The notes below the pieces were generated by a model that ran no database searches, was not told the DNA's origin, and was given only the letters and a program-made list of their open reading frames with translations. Of a DNA stretch of 64,000 bases, positions 1-11,348 are shown one piece after another; position 1 is the first letter of the stretch, and the number at the start of each line of letters is the position of its first letter. The stretch is from Pseudeuparius sepicola (lineage: Eukaryota > Arthropoda > Insecta > Coleoptera > Anthribidae). A program made the position numbers and the translations under genes. The stretch spans positions 8,967,153 through 9,031,152 of the forward strand of contig OY987305.1 in NCBI GenBank assembly GCA_963920635.1, given 5' to 3'.

Positions 1-674
1 AAGCAACTCGAATTCAAAATGGGACACAAAATGCTGAGAGTGGTACGACTGCACCAAAATAAGAATGATTTTTTCACTGTAAATAATCAGTAGGTACCTA
101 CTTATATAAAATGTATATTCAAGATCTTTGGTTCAGCTCCAGAAAATTGGCATAAATTATTAATTTCTTTATACGCTTATTTATAAAAATTGAACACACA
201 GTTAAAAAAAATACTCAACAGTATTAATGTTACCTTCCTGACACTGATAATGAAACTACATTTTGTGCACGACCTGCCAGCAATGTTGGCAATTTTATCA
301 TAACTGACAGTTTGACAATTGGCGACTTTGTCAGTCAACGCGCAATTTGACATTGCATTGCGCACTAGTGGAATTTGAAGCTATTGTACTCTGTCGATAA
401 CAACGCTAACTTCAGTATATTAAAAGGTAAATCGCGAGTTAAGAGGTTAGTATCTATGTGTTGACAATAAAAATATAATCTTTAGTAAGTAATTAAGTAT
501 GATGATTATATGGATTACAATAATTAGAATGCATTTTACCTTAGTTTAATAGTTTCGATATCAAATATAATATTGCCAATACTTCGTCACTACACAATAT
601 CTATAATACTAACCTGACGAATGCCCACGGTAGACTTACCCACGGTATGTCAGTAACGAATCCGAAAACAAGGC
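1..674. other. intergenic, nothing recognised
   Basis: AT-rich sequence with only short ORFs (about 60 codons) and no protein motif, RNA gene or clear repeat that I can identify. Confidence 0.5.
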
Positions 675-1009
675 AAATCTGCGCATCTACGTCAGTTGCG
701 AGTCACGAATTCAAAATGCGGTTGTGTTTTACGATTTTTTATAGTTTACAGTTTAATGTGTCAAGGAAAAAGTGTAAACAACTGCCAGTCCAGCTCGACA
801 GTGCTTTAAAATAGGCCAGAAATGCCGGGATGTGCAGTCAGCGTTTGTCCAAATAATAACAGAAACAGTAAGGGAACGGAAATTAAGTACTATAGATTTC
901 CCAAGGACAATAATCTTGCCAAAAAATCGATTGCTGCATGCCGCAGACAAGACATATGGAGCAATTTAAATTCTGACTCGCAACTGACGCGTCACAAGAT
1001 GCGCAAGTT
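675..1009. mobile_element. short inverted-repeat element enclosing a THAP fragment
   Basis: An imperfect inverted repeat joins 675-711 to 968-1009; both arms share CAGTTGCGAGTCA and a GCGCATC block, and the right arm has a few extra bases. The sequence between the arms contains the THAP coding fragment at 822. This looks like an internally deleted DNA transposon. True outer ends and a target duplication were not found, so the family is not assigned. Confidence 0.4.
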
Positions 1010-1034
1010 AAGTTTATTGTGCGAATGCCAATAA
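822..1034 (+). pseudogene. THAP zinc-finger domain fragment
   Basis: A 70-codon ORF starts MPGCAVSVCPNNN and continues to a YYRFPKD block and an ACRRQD block. That is the order of the N-terminal half of a THAP (C2CH) DNA-binding domain: paired cysteines, then the F-P motif, then the basic segment. The usual tryptophan before the ACRR block is a serine, and the second half with the Cys and the H-F zinc ligands is missing; after residue about 48 the frame runs into the right inverted-repeat arm. THAP domains are found in P-element-type transposases and in domesticated host genes. The enclosing inverted repeat favours a dead transposon fragment. It could instead be the first exon of a split gene, but no good donor site or following exon was seen. 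Confidence 0.5.
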
Positions 1035-1035
1035 A

Positions 1036-3185
1036 ATAATTTACTATTTTTTTTATCAAGTGGCTTGTGCCTATTATCAAGGGCGGCAAAAACAATGTAG
1101 GCATGAACAATTTTTTTAAATGTTATCTAATTGAAACTTAACTTGCAGGTTGTGCACAAAGTATAACTCGTTAAGCAATGCACATTGCTTAACTTGTTGC
1201 ACAAAATATTATTATTGCTACTCATCCGTCCATATTTATATTTATTATTTTTATTTAATTTATTTTTGTACCTATTTATGTTTGATCATAATAAATAAAC
1301 TCCGAACGTACGGAGATGCAAAAATTATTTTATGCACGCCGATATTTCCTACGAAAATACCCCCATTACGCTTGATCCCTGTAACAGTGATTAATACATT
1401 GTGTCGCTCATGCTCGGCAATTCTTTCACGACAAATCCCGAAAGATTTATTAATTTGTTCCTCCGGAATAAATCTAGAAAAGAACCGCATAAGAAAATAT
1501 CAAACTGAGAAAATAGCTACTCGAGAACCGCCCTTTCCCACGCTGTTTGTTTATATTATTTAAGAGGGCCGGATCCATCAATCTCAATTATCAATCATCA
1601 AGACAGCAAAACGGTAGGGGAATATACTCATGAGACGACCACGCGTGCCTTCCTGCTTTCGTTTTTACTTGGAACCGTTGAATTTTATACGGGTGATTTC
1701 TGCTGATAAGTCTGGTATTTTTACCAGTAGCAGAGCGTGGGAAATGCTATGAAATAGATCGCGCCCCGTATATCACTGTGTTCCAAGTGAGTTCATTTAT
1801 ATTTTACCAAGGTAGCTCGAGAACAGGCGCCTCGGCAATAAAATGCGAGACAAAACACTTTTTTAGCCATATTAAACCGCATCTGGCATTAGTAGTGAAA
1901 AGAGATGAAGGAGACAGAGACGATAGATATTGTAGTAAAAACAAGTGACTGCATGCTCGCCTATAATATATGGGTTACACTGTTCGACGGCTGGCCACTT
2001 GTGCAACGAAATGCGGTGCATAGCCGTGCCATAATTTCACAGATCTTAGGATATAGGTACTTGCGTAAATAGTTATAATCGATATGGCTTTTTAGAGACC
2101 TTTTGACAATATTATATCTTATATCCTGCATTAACCTTTACGCTGTGTTTGACGACTGCCTTTAAAAAAACCTTAAGAGTGAAATATATGATGTTGCTTG
2201 TAGTAGACTATATATTCTTTTTGTGACGCCAATTAGAGTTTTTTATGCTGTTTCAAGTGACTTCGGAAACACTATACCTGAGAGAAATAACCAAGCTGGC
2301 GCCTTTCTTGCATAGAAAGTGATATTGATGTTATGATCCGAGAATACCTACTGACAATGAAAGATTGGGTTGATATACCGAAATGAGACTGAAATGTTAA
2401 TAAATGATACTTTATTGGCCCGGTTTTGAATATTTGGCCACGTTTGAAGACCAACTTTTAGAACAAAATCCTACAAAAATAGCTTACTTCAGTGCCGATT
2501 TCTATCTGAGACACTTTAATGCCGATTTAAAAAAATATATTTCGTCGAAATTTTTTTTAATATTTTACAGAATCCTTACAAACACCCTTGAAACTATTAA
2601 GGCACACAATGTAGGTACCTACTGAAAATTTGATGTTTTTCTACAACAACATCCAACATCGCATTCAAAGCGCCACCTATACGAAGATAGCTAAACTTCA
2701 GTATGTAAGATGTTATTGATTAAACTCAAAATATAAGTTATCTGTGGTGGAAACTATTGATCTACGAAACATTTAGCAAATTGCAGAACGCATAGCTATC
2801 TATATTTTTCATACTTGAGGAAGTGTACATATATTATCACAGAAATTTTTTCTGTGCATTATTTCTTGATTGGTTCGAGTGTTTTTTCGCTATATTATAT
2901 TTTTTTAATTTTCCTACTATCTTCAAACTGCCTACTATAAATCTTACATGAGTAGGTACCTATTGTTGTAAATAGGTACCTATTGTTTTCCTACTAATTT
3001 TAGAATGGGTAATAATACGTACCTATAGTACCTACATTTGTACATTTCCATGTTTTTAACTTTTTACTTGAAGGCCTTGTATTTTATATCATTGTTATTG
3101 CTAAGCCATTTTAATATTATTAATAACTGATGTAAACCTTAGAAAAATAATATGGAAACATATTTCTCAGATGTATAGTACGAGC
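1036..3185. other. intergenic, no gene
   Basis: No coding region could be supported. The 137-codon ORF at 1150-1563 has low-complexity Tyr/Cys/Leu composition typical of AT-rich noncoding DNA. Scattered copies of the TAGGTACCTA-type motif (for example 2952-2985) are the only recurring pattern. Confidence 0.5.
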
Positions 3186-3193
3186 AGCGAAAG

Positions 3194-3441
3194 CAGTAGC
3201 GCACCCAGAAAATATTATTGGGGGGCAACTTAAAAAGTTTGACGTGTTGCATACAAAATATTTTATGATTAAAAGAAATTTCCAGGCCAGGCCAGGTCTC
3301 TGATTGGGAAAATAATTGCCGAGAGTCGCACAGAGGACAGTACATCTACGATACCACCGTCGAGAATTTTTTTAAATATGAGAGGTCTGGGGGGCGAGGC
3401 CCCCCGCCCCCCCCCCCCCCCCACCCTTGGGTGCGCCACTG
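3194..3441. mobile_element. hAT-type MITE (248 bp) with 8-bp target duplication
   Basis: Terminal inverted repeats CAGTAGCGCACCCA (left) and TGGGTGCGCCACTG (right) bound a 248-bp non-coding element. It is flanked on both sides by the 8-bp direct repeat AGCGAAAG (3186-3193 and 3442-3449). Eight-bp duplications and CAGTGGCG-like ends are typical of hAT MITEs. A long C homopolymer (about 3406-3422, interrupted by one G a little upstream) lies near the right end. There is no transposase. Confidence 0.85.
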
Positions 3442-3449
3442 AGCGAAAG

Positions 3450-4090
3450 AGTGCGTCTGCGGCGAGGAAAGTACGAAGGATGGAGATCCGCCCCTGGGCA
3501 GAACTAGCGCCGAAGGAAGCATAGGCGTGCGGAAAGATAACTGTTTGTCAAAGTAAATAAATTGTTATACTTATTCATATGCGGAAATAATTGATAGGGA
3601 AATGTAATGAGATTGCGCTTGGCTATGTATTGTACACCCCGAACGACTCACGATCTCGAAAATACTACCAAGTTTTCAAAACTATAAATTTCGAGGCGCA
3701 CGCCTGAGGATAATAAATTACTCCCCTCAACGTCGCGTGGTTATAATAATTGCTAATAGGGAAGCGCGCTTCATCGCGTTGTTATTACGGCCAGCCAATA
3801 GCAACAAAGCGTACCCCGCGCTTCCCCACTCCCCCGCGGACGCAGTCTTTCGGTGCGACTACTTTAAACACTGATTATGGAAATGATAAAAATAAGGCTT
3901 TTAGACTAATAAGTAGACAGTATAGGTACAATAGATAGGTAGGCATTCACATTCACCCATTCACCCTTCTTCGTAGAACTGATACCTATTCTTTGGTTAT
4001 TCCTTAAAACAATATCGAATATTCTGGCAAGAGGAAATGAGTTACCTATATTAGAATATTTTAAAAATAATCTGTGAATATAGACAAGTA
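3450..4090. other. intergenic, no gene
   Basis: Slightly more GC-rich than its surroundings around 3740-3860, but no coding motif or repeat is recognised. Confidence 0.4.
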
Positions 4091-4739
4091 TACAGGGTGA
4101 TTCACGTAAGTGGTTCATTAGAAGTTTACGGGGAAGGCGCGCGAATTTTGATTTCAAATTTTAGTTACTTATATGTATAACAGGTTGTAAATTTTCTTTC
4201 TAAAATATTTTCAACTTCCGATCACTTCCGGTTATACCGGAAGACGATAGCAACTTTGTTATTTCAAATAGAACACCCTATATATTATTACACCATTTGG
4301 TTCCCTATTAAATTCCAAATCTTTCTTCCGAATATAATGTGTACCCTGTTCCTAACCCTTTTCGAGATATTCGCAAATTTTTTTGAGTGTTGCAGCCATC
4401 GACCATAGTGATGATAACTTTGAAATTTATGAATCTGGAAAACTGAAATTTTGGACTGTCGTAGGCGAAAGTCAACTTTATTAAATGGTCTGTATGCCAT
4501 TTCAAAATACTGTACAGGGTGTTCGGGAAAAAATTCCCAATATAAACATCGAAAAATTGAAAAATCTCATTTTTCAAATAGAACCCATATTTTTTTATTG
4601 CACCATTGAAATGCTTGTGAAAAGACAGTTCAAAAAGATATAACACACTATATGTCTAAATGAAGCGGTTGCTTCGTCATTACGCAAAATACGTATTTTT
4701 GCTGCTCCATATCAAGAAACAACGGTCCTTTACTAATAG

Positions 4740-4828
4740 CACAGACCTATATAGCTATATATATGTCTGTGCCACAGACCTATATAGCTCACAGACCTAT
4801 ATAGCTTCGCTATATATATATGTCTGTG
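4740..4828. mobile_element. micro-hairpin insertion, compound copy, 7-bp target duplication
   Basis: The 89-bp insert begins CACAGACCTATATAGC and ends TATATGTCTGTG, and is made of several partial hairpin units head to tail (units start at 4740, about 4773 and about 4790). It is flanked by the direct repeat CTAATAG at 4733-4739 and 4829-4835. A simple 39-bp version lies at 9092-9130 with its own 7-bp duplication, showing that this is a mobile unit. No known family is recognised. Confidence 0.7.
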
Positions 4829-4908
4829 CTAATAGGCGGACATGGATTTTTCATTTGTGATTGTCATTTATTGTGTTCCAAACAATGAAATATTAACTGT
4901 TGACAAGA

Positions 4909-5130
4909 ATGACTCAAATTAACTATTCTAACGAAGATATTTTGAATATGTTTTACACTCATGGAGAGTGTAAAAGAATTTTAGAAAGAACAATTACAGT
5001 TTTTAATGGAAGGCATTTACATTTACCACCTTTGACGAAAAGAAAATTCAGAAAGTTCGAACGAAATTTCATAGTCCATGGCAAGGTCCAAACAAAGAGA
5101 AGCAAATGTAAATACGTAACAGGTAAATAG
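4909..5130 (+). CDS. DUF4817-like N-terminal fragment in a transposon
   Basis: The ORF has an ATG at 4909 and encodes about 73 residues. The segment YSNEDILNMFYTHGEC, followed by a region with R/T/F at helix-like spacing and a final basic block, resembles DUF4817, a helix-turn-helix module common at the start of insect transposon-derived proteins. A GTAAAT donor-like site lies just before the stop, so this may be the first exon of a longer transposase whose second part has been lost. It lies at the centre of the fold-back element at 4093-5980. No catalytic DD(E/D) motif is present in the element. Confidence 0.5.
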   Translation: MTQINYSNEDILNMFYTHGECKRILERTITVFNGRHLHLPPLTKRKFRKFERNFIVHGKVQTKRSKCKYVTGK

Positions 5131-6035
5131 CATAATATGAATAAAGTGTTTTACTTTTACCTATTTAGTTTCTTGTTTTTTCTTCTAGTACCTATTATTA
5201 TGTAATTGTTAGTATTATTTAATTTTGTATTGTTGCTTCTCAGGGAAAAAATATTAGTAAATAGCCCTTAACCTTGTCATATAATTGTGTTATTTCATTT
5301 TCCATGGCACCCTATAATGTGACGCTCCTTGAGAAATGGCATCTTTGTTGATACTGAGCAGAAAAAAATACGTATTTTGCATAATAACGAAGCAACGACC
5401 ACTTTTTTAGGCATATAGTGTGTTATCTCTTTTTGAACTATCTTTTCACAAGCATTTCAATGGTGCAATAAAAAAATATGGGTTCCATTTGAAAAAAAAA
5501 TGAGATTTTTCAATTTTTCGATGTTGATATTGGGAATTTTTTCCCGAACACCCTGTACAATACTTTGAAATGGCATACAGACCATTTAATAAAGTTGACT
5601 TTCGCCTACGACAGTCCAAAATTTCAGTTTTCCAGATTCATAAATTTCAAAGTTATCATCACTATGGTCGATGGCTGCAACACTCAAAAAAATCAAAAAT
5701 TTGCGACTATCTCGAAAAGGGTTAGGAATAGGGTACACATTATATTCAGAAAAAAGATTTGGAATTTAATAGGGAACCAAATGGTGTAATAATATATAGG
5801 GTGTTCTATTTGAAATAACAAAGTTGCTATCGACTTCCGGTATAACCGGAAGTGATCGGAAGTTGAAAATATTTTACAAAGAAAGTTTACAACCTGTTAT
5901 ATAAGTAACCAAAATTTGAAATAAAAATTCGCACTCCTTCCCCGTAAACTTCTAATGAACCACTTACGTGAATCACCCTGTATAGAGGGTACCGCACAAT
6001 TTCGAAACAAAGCATGTGGGGGTCTCTGGACTATA

Positions 6036-7216
6036 CAGGATGATTCAGTTTTAATCTGCAACACTTCAACAGGTGATAGAAAACCAAAAAATAACCGCAC
6101 TTTCTTCTATAAACTATATCATTTTAAGGCCTTATAAAAAAGTTACAGGGTGTTAAAGTTGCAAGAAATATGTGGAATTTATTGAATATTTTACAAACTA
6201 GTTGAGATATTTAAGTCATATTTGGTACACGTTATAATGGCATGGGTTAGGATAAAACCTGTTAATATCAAACACCTTAAACAACCAGTGGCGTAGAAGT
6301 GGGTAATTAGTATAATTGTTTTTAGAAAAAAAATAGAACCACCTTGTATAGCAATAAAATGTATTCAAATTTTTATGTAAATTTTTATTGTAAACAAAAA
6401 CGTTCTCTTAGCATTTTTTCATATGTGTCATGGTTTCATAGCAAATTTGATTTTTTCGTATTATTTCGGGGTAGGTACTTCTGAAAAATTAACTTAAAAC
6501 TTTTCTCCATAAGTAACACTCAAAGTGGAAAAAATGTGTTTTTTACTTTAAATACGGCAACTTTTCCCAATAAACTTACCCATTCAAGGTTTTACTTTTC
6601 AAGATACAGAGCGTAACATTAATTGTATCTCCCTTAAATGTTTTAGACCCTGTATCTTCAAAAGTATAGCCTTAAATAGGTGAGTTTATTGGAAAAAGTT
6701 GCTTTATTTCAGGTAACAAACACATTATTTCTACTTTAAGTGTGTTACTTATGGAGCAAATTTTTTAGATAATTTAAGTACCCCGAAATATTACGAAAAA
6801 ATCAAATTTGCTATGAAACCATGACACATATGAAAAAATGCTAAGAGAACGTTTTTGTTTACAATAAAAATTTACATAAGAATTTGAATACATTTTATTG
6901 CTATACAAGGTGCTTCTATTTTTTTTCTAAAATAAATTATACTAATTACCCATTTCTACGCCACTTTTTGTTCAAGATGTTTGACATTAACAGGTTTTAT
7001 GCTAACCCATGCCGTTATAATGTGTACCAAATATGACTTAAATATCTCAACTAGTTTGTAAAATATTCAATAAATTCCACATATTTCTTGCAAGTTTAAC
7101 ACCCTGTAACTTTTTTATAAGGCCTTAAAATGATATAGTTTATAGAAGAAAGTGCCGTTATTTTTTGGTTTTCTATCACCTGTTGAAGTGTTGCAGATTA
7201 AAACTGAATCACCCTG
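6036..7216. mobile_element. 1.18-kb fold-back element, TA-flanked
   Basis: This is an almost complete palindrome: the left arm from 6036 (CAGGATGATTCAG) pairs with the right arm ending at 7216 (CTGAATCACCCTG). Each arm is about 570 bp and the loop near 6630 is only a few tens of bases. TA lies at both borders. It is non-coding, and the ORF at 7115-7300 is just arm sequence. Confidence 0.8.
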
Positions 7217-7420
7217 TACATGAAATTTATTTTTTTCGATATACCTAGGTACGGGTCTAACTAAAACTATTGCACGAAATGGAATACTAACAATACCCAC
7301 ACGTATGTACGTGGCGCAGTGGCGGTTGCGTTTGATAGTCTTTGTTCAAATTAATCTGGTGATACACAGGATACAGGATACTGGGGCCAACAAATGTATA
7401 TTTTATAGAAGGGAATTATT

Positions 7421-7567
7421 AGGTCTGTTCCAGCAGAATTTCAATCCAGTTTGAAACTGTCAAGAGAATGTGCAGTTTCATTTTGCCGTTCCAAAAACGA
7501 AACCGCGCATGCTCCTGGCAGTTTCAAACTGGTTTCAAACGGTTTGAAGTTCTACTGAAACAAACCT
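7421..7567. mobile_element. MITE of about 147 bp, inverted repeats
   Basis: Ends AGGTCTGTTCCAGCAGAA and TTCTACTGAAACAAACCT are imperfect inverted repeats, with a second inner inverted repeat around the GAAACTG/CAGTTTC motifs. A diverged copy lies at 22866-22990. Superfamily not assigned; a TA or TWA duplication is possible. Confidence 0.55.
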
Positions 7568-7569
7568 AT

Positions 7570-8199
7570 TATATTGTTTGTCTGAGGATTATTTATTCGA
7601 AAACAGAGTCGAACTGTTACATATTCCAATTATTTGATTTCGGCTATAAGTTCCGTAGGCTATATGCACGCCAGACAGTCACAGAAAATAATGCTTAACG
7701 AGTGGAATTTTTGAAATTTAAATACCTATAATAGCGTAGCATTACTAATGTAAATGTAAATTCTTGACTAAAGAACACTTGGCAAGAACCACCACTATGG
7801 TAGAAGAAGAAGAGTTCGTTTGAAGGTTAGAATTCTACGACAGGCACGGGCACGAGGCACATAACCTTATTTTTCAAAGACAAGTGCATCATAAAGACCC
7901 TTTTTCGATCGAAATTGATAACTACTATCGGCACTCGGCAATAAAACTACATTTCGAGTTATAAATGGACCATTTGGCGTTATTCAATTGATACTTATTT
8001 CATGCCGGACTTTGCCAGAATGTGCTAAAAAATATATCATATTTTGCTACTGATACTAGCTGGGAAATATAATAGGTACCTATGTTATATCTAGTACGGT
8101 CCTGTACATCTCTTAATTCGCAAAATGCACGTTAAATTATTCCGTAACAACCAATAGCGTAATCGCGCCAACAACCTGAGATTACCGCCTGTGATCGCT
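7570..8199. other. upstream region of the NT5DC-like gene
   Basis: Presumed promoter and 5' leader of the gene starting at 8200. No clear TATA box, initiator or transcription-factor site could be identified. Confidence 0.3.
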
Positions 8200-11100
8200 A
8201 TGTTATGCAAAGTAATTGCTTATAGCCCTCGTCTAAAATTTGGTGCAGTCTTATTAGATCAAGTGTCTTTTAATTATAAACTGCAACTATGGCAACGTTA
8301 CCATTCAACCCGGCGTCTGGAGGAGGCCTATAAGCTCGTCAAAAATAAATGCCAGTGTAAGCAATTGTTGGGTTTTGAAGTGTGTGCCTAGCGTTTAAAA
8401 TATAATTGTTTTTATAGCTAAGAAACTACCTCAGGATGTGAATCCGAAAGCAGTATTCGCCTGCAACGAGCTCGATCTGAAGGAGGTTAAAGTGTATGGT
8501 TTCGATTATGATTACACGTTAGCTTGCTATAAACCGTCACTGGATTTCCTTCTTTACAATTTAGCTAGACAAACACTTATCGAACAGTATAAAGTAAGCT
8601 CACCTCATGTAGGTTTACAAAAAATGTAACCTCACTTTTTAGTACCCCGAAGAAATTTTAAAACTAGAATACCGGCCAGGGTGGGCAGTCAGAGGCTTGC
8701 ACTATGACGTCGAAAAGGGGGTGCTATTAAAATTAGATTCATTTCTTCAAATTCAGTTTGGAACCGTATACAGAGGATTAACGTCATTATCGAACGATGA
8801 AGTCTTGAAGCTGTACAAAAACCGTATTATTCCCATCGCGTATGTCGAAGGACATACAAAAAATGCTTCGGTAATTCCTTTTAATTAGCTAAAACTGTCA
8901 CTAACTTGCATGTGTTTGTTTTAACGACTTTGTGACAGTGCGTTGAGAGGTATTCTTTCCTTCAAGGTTTGTGCCATATCAGTCTCCAACTTTAAAACTG
9001 AACAAATCCTTAAAACACTTCATTTTTGAAGATAATCACCTTTTTTGTTTGAAAGATCTTCAAAACCCGATTCTTTTCACCTTCCTACCATCACAGACCT
9101 ATATAGCTTCGCTAGCTATATAGGTCTGTGCTACCATTTTCAAAATGTAAATCCAGGGCCAGCTACAATTTTTTTATACCCCACAGAGTTATCAGAACAC
9201 ACCATAACCCCCATATACCAAATTTGAACAAAAAATATCCAGGGAGTTTCATTCCAATAGGTGCCAAAGTTGAGCAAAATAGAAACTTTAAAGGCATCTA
9301 ACCAGTCAAGTGTGCCACCAAATCGCTTCAAAACAGTTGAATGGTCAACAGGACCACTCAAAGTGTTGGTATCAGTGGCGGCTCGTCCATAGGAGTTCAT
9401 GGATTTTTATTAAACTTTCTACAGATCAAGAGTGCTCTGGAATCATTCAAAAAAATATTAATAAAAACAAAAGTAATTTATTTGTTTACAAAATACCAAC
9501 CAACAAATAAAAGACAATTTAAATTTGGTATTGGAACTTTCTCAACAAAGTCACTGTCTAAGATGATACATTTTCTGTGTGTTTCCTGTTGTGGCACACC
9601 AGCCACCCTAACACATATATATTTACCGAGGGATTTACTGACTGGCAGGCGGTATGTATGTGGGGGTTTTTGAGTGTCCCGATTAACGCTGTGGTGTCAG
9701 ATTTAAAAAAAAAATGCTAAATGGTTTTCGTAAAAATCGGGGGTATAAAAAAATCGCAGCCGGCCTTGGATTTGCTTTTTGAAAATGGAAGGAAGATCAA
9801 AAGTAGTGGTTTTTGAAGGCCTTTCAAACAAAAACAGAGTTCAGGCGATTATCTAGATGTTGGATTTGTATAAGTTTAAAAATAGACACCCTGTATATTA
9901 AAAGGGCACAAGGAACTCAATTCTTCGATAGTTTCTTGTGTCCCTTAGTAGCTTTATGTATCTTCAATGTATCTCTCAATATAGTATACTTTCTTATAAA
10001 CATGGTTCTGCCGTTTACAGTTAGTATTGCAGGATTCACATTCGAAAATGGTGCAACTAGCTGATTTATTTTCTGTCCCTGAAATGTGTCTCATTTGTAA
10101 GGTTACCGACTATTTCGAACGTAACAAGATAGATTATCATCCGGAAATTTTGTTTAGGGATGTCAAGGTAATTAATACAACATACAGGGGCTAAGATTTA
10201 AAATATTTTTAATTTTTTATATTTCAGAGCTCAGTAAAAAGCTCGCACCCAGTAATGCACAAAATTGTCTCTCAGAATGTATCGGAATATATTTATAGCA
10301 ACGATAAACTTCGAACATTTTTCGATAGGCTAGTTAACGCAGGAAAAAAGTTGTTTTTAGTTACCAATAGCCCATACCACTTTGTGTAAGTTAAAGCAAC
10401 TAGTTTTCTACGATATTACGAAAAAAATATTTTTTTAGAAATAAGGGCATGGATATGTTAGTAGGACCCGATTGGAAAGACTATTTTGATGTTTTAATTG
10501 TACAAGCTAGGAAACCAAGATTTTTTACAGATGTATCTCGGCCCATAAGAGTATTTGATGAACAGAGTGGTACCCATATTTGGGACAGAGTTAACAAGTT
10601 AGAGAAAGGGATCATTTATTATGAAGTAAGTGATGTTTCGTTTGAATAATGAAGTTTTAAGTTACCTCATCATTGAAGGGCACCGTAAAACAAATGCAAG
10701 ATTTAACAGGTTGGAGAGGTCACCAAGTACTATATTTTGGAGATCATCCCTACAGTGATTTGGCCGATGTGACATTGGAGCACGGTTGGCGAACGGGTGC
10801 TATTATCACAGAACTAACAGTAAGAATAAAAACACTTTAATATTGTTACCGCATTTTTAAATTCCAGCATGAAATTCATACTTTGAATAATCCGGAATTC
10901 AAGAAAAACGCCAACTGGCTTCAAATGTTAACTCAGTTAATAGAAGATCACCAGGACTGCGAAGATCCCGAAGAACAAAAAATCTTAGTGAAGTGGATGT
11001 CAGAAAGAGATAAATTAAGGTAAGACGGTTTTGAATGTTTTGACCAGGCGTTAATTTTTTTCTTCAAGAAATGATATTAAATATGTGTTCAATCAACAAT

Positions 11101-11273
11101 TTGGAAGTGTCTTCCGAACCTACCACAATCCAACATATTTCTCAAGAAGACTCTTCAGATTTGCCGATATTTACACATCAAATATATCAAACCTATTAAA
11201 TTACTCAGTCAACCATACATTTTATCCTAGACGGGGTGTAATGCCACATGAATACATATCATACTTTGTATAG
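8200..11273 (+). CDS. 5'-nucleotidase domain-containing protein, NT5DC2/3-like (HAD superfamily)
   Basis: Nine exons join in phase to a 516-residue protein: 8200-8356, 8418-8593, 8643-8870, 10021-10167, 10228-10385, 10439-10625, 10679-10819, 10868-11019, 11069-11273. All introns have GT/AG ends. HAD motif I is [11 protein letters not shown] with the two catalytic-type aspartates near residues 82 and 84. The LVTNSPY block (exon 5) and the [10 protein letters not shown] block (exon 7, near residues 370-378) match later HAD motifs of the IMP-GMP-specific 5'-nucleotidase family. The family members NT5DC2 and NT5DC3 are poorly characterised; the family is known for a cytosolic II-type nucleotidase fold, and the substrate here is unknown. 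The N-terminus ([15 protein letters not shown]) is basic and could be a mitochondrial presequence; this is inference. The acceptor of exon 4 is ambiguous: 10021 or 10033 both keep frame and differ by four residues. The 1.15-kb third intron holds a transposon. Confidence 0.9.
8980..9893. mobile_element. fold-back element in intron 3 of the NT5DC-like gene
   Basis: The left end near 8980 (CTCCAACTTTAAAACTG) pairs with the right end at about 9893 (AGTTTAAAAATAGACACCCTG). Internal sequence matches, in both orientations, the element at 51279-52321, including the ACCATTCAACTG and GGTCAACAGGACC blocks. The arms are more diverged here, so this is an older copy. It hosts the 39-bp hairpin insertion at 9092-9130. 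Confidence 0.65.
9092..9130. mobile_element. 39-bp perfect hairpin insertion with 7-bp target duplication
   Basis: The arm CACAGACCTATATAGCT (17 nt) and its exact reverse complement flank the 5-nt loop TCGCT. The direct repeat CTACCAT is present at 9085-9091 and 9131-9137. The related element at 51279 has an uninterrupted CTTCCTGCCATTTTC at the corresponding place, so the 39-bp unit plus one copy of the 7-mer is an insertion. Compare the compound copy at 4740-4828. Confidence 0.75.
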
Positions 11274-11348
11274 AACCCACGATACTCATTGTATTAGGTA
11301 ATTTATTTAATTTATTCATAGAATTTTAACCAATTATTATTATATCTG
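11274..11348 (+). other. probable 3' UTR of the NT5DC-like gene
   Basis: AT-rich sequence directly after the stop codon. No canonical AATAAA is seen before the fold-back element begins, so the polyadenylation site is uncertain. Confidence 0.3.

Larger units (their letters stand above)
4093..5980. mobile_element. long fold-back DNA transposon with TA duplication, carrying a DUF4817-like ORF
   Basis: Arms of about 610 bp (4093 to about 4705 and about 5360 to 5980) are inverted copies of each other, beginning CAGGGTGATTCACG and ending CGTGAATCACCCTG. TA dinucleotides flank both ends, which fits the Tc1/mariner superfamily. The roughly 650-bp centre is unique and carries the ORF at 4909-5130. 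A second, smaller hairpin element is inserted in the centre at 4740-4828. The catalytic transposase domain is absent, so the element is probably non-autonomous. Confidence 0.8.

Noticed and set aside
1150..1563. 137-codon ORF
   Set aside because: Low-complexity Tyr/Cys/Leu composition, no domain, no splice context; typical of AT-rich noncoding DNA.
8191..8199. Earlier start for the NT5DC-like gene
   Set aside because: The upstream codon at 8191 is GTG; the first ATG in frame is at 8200.
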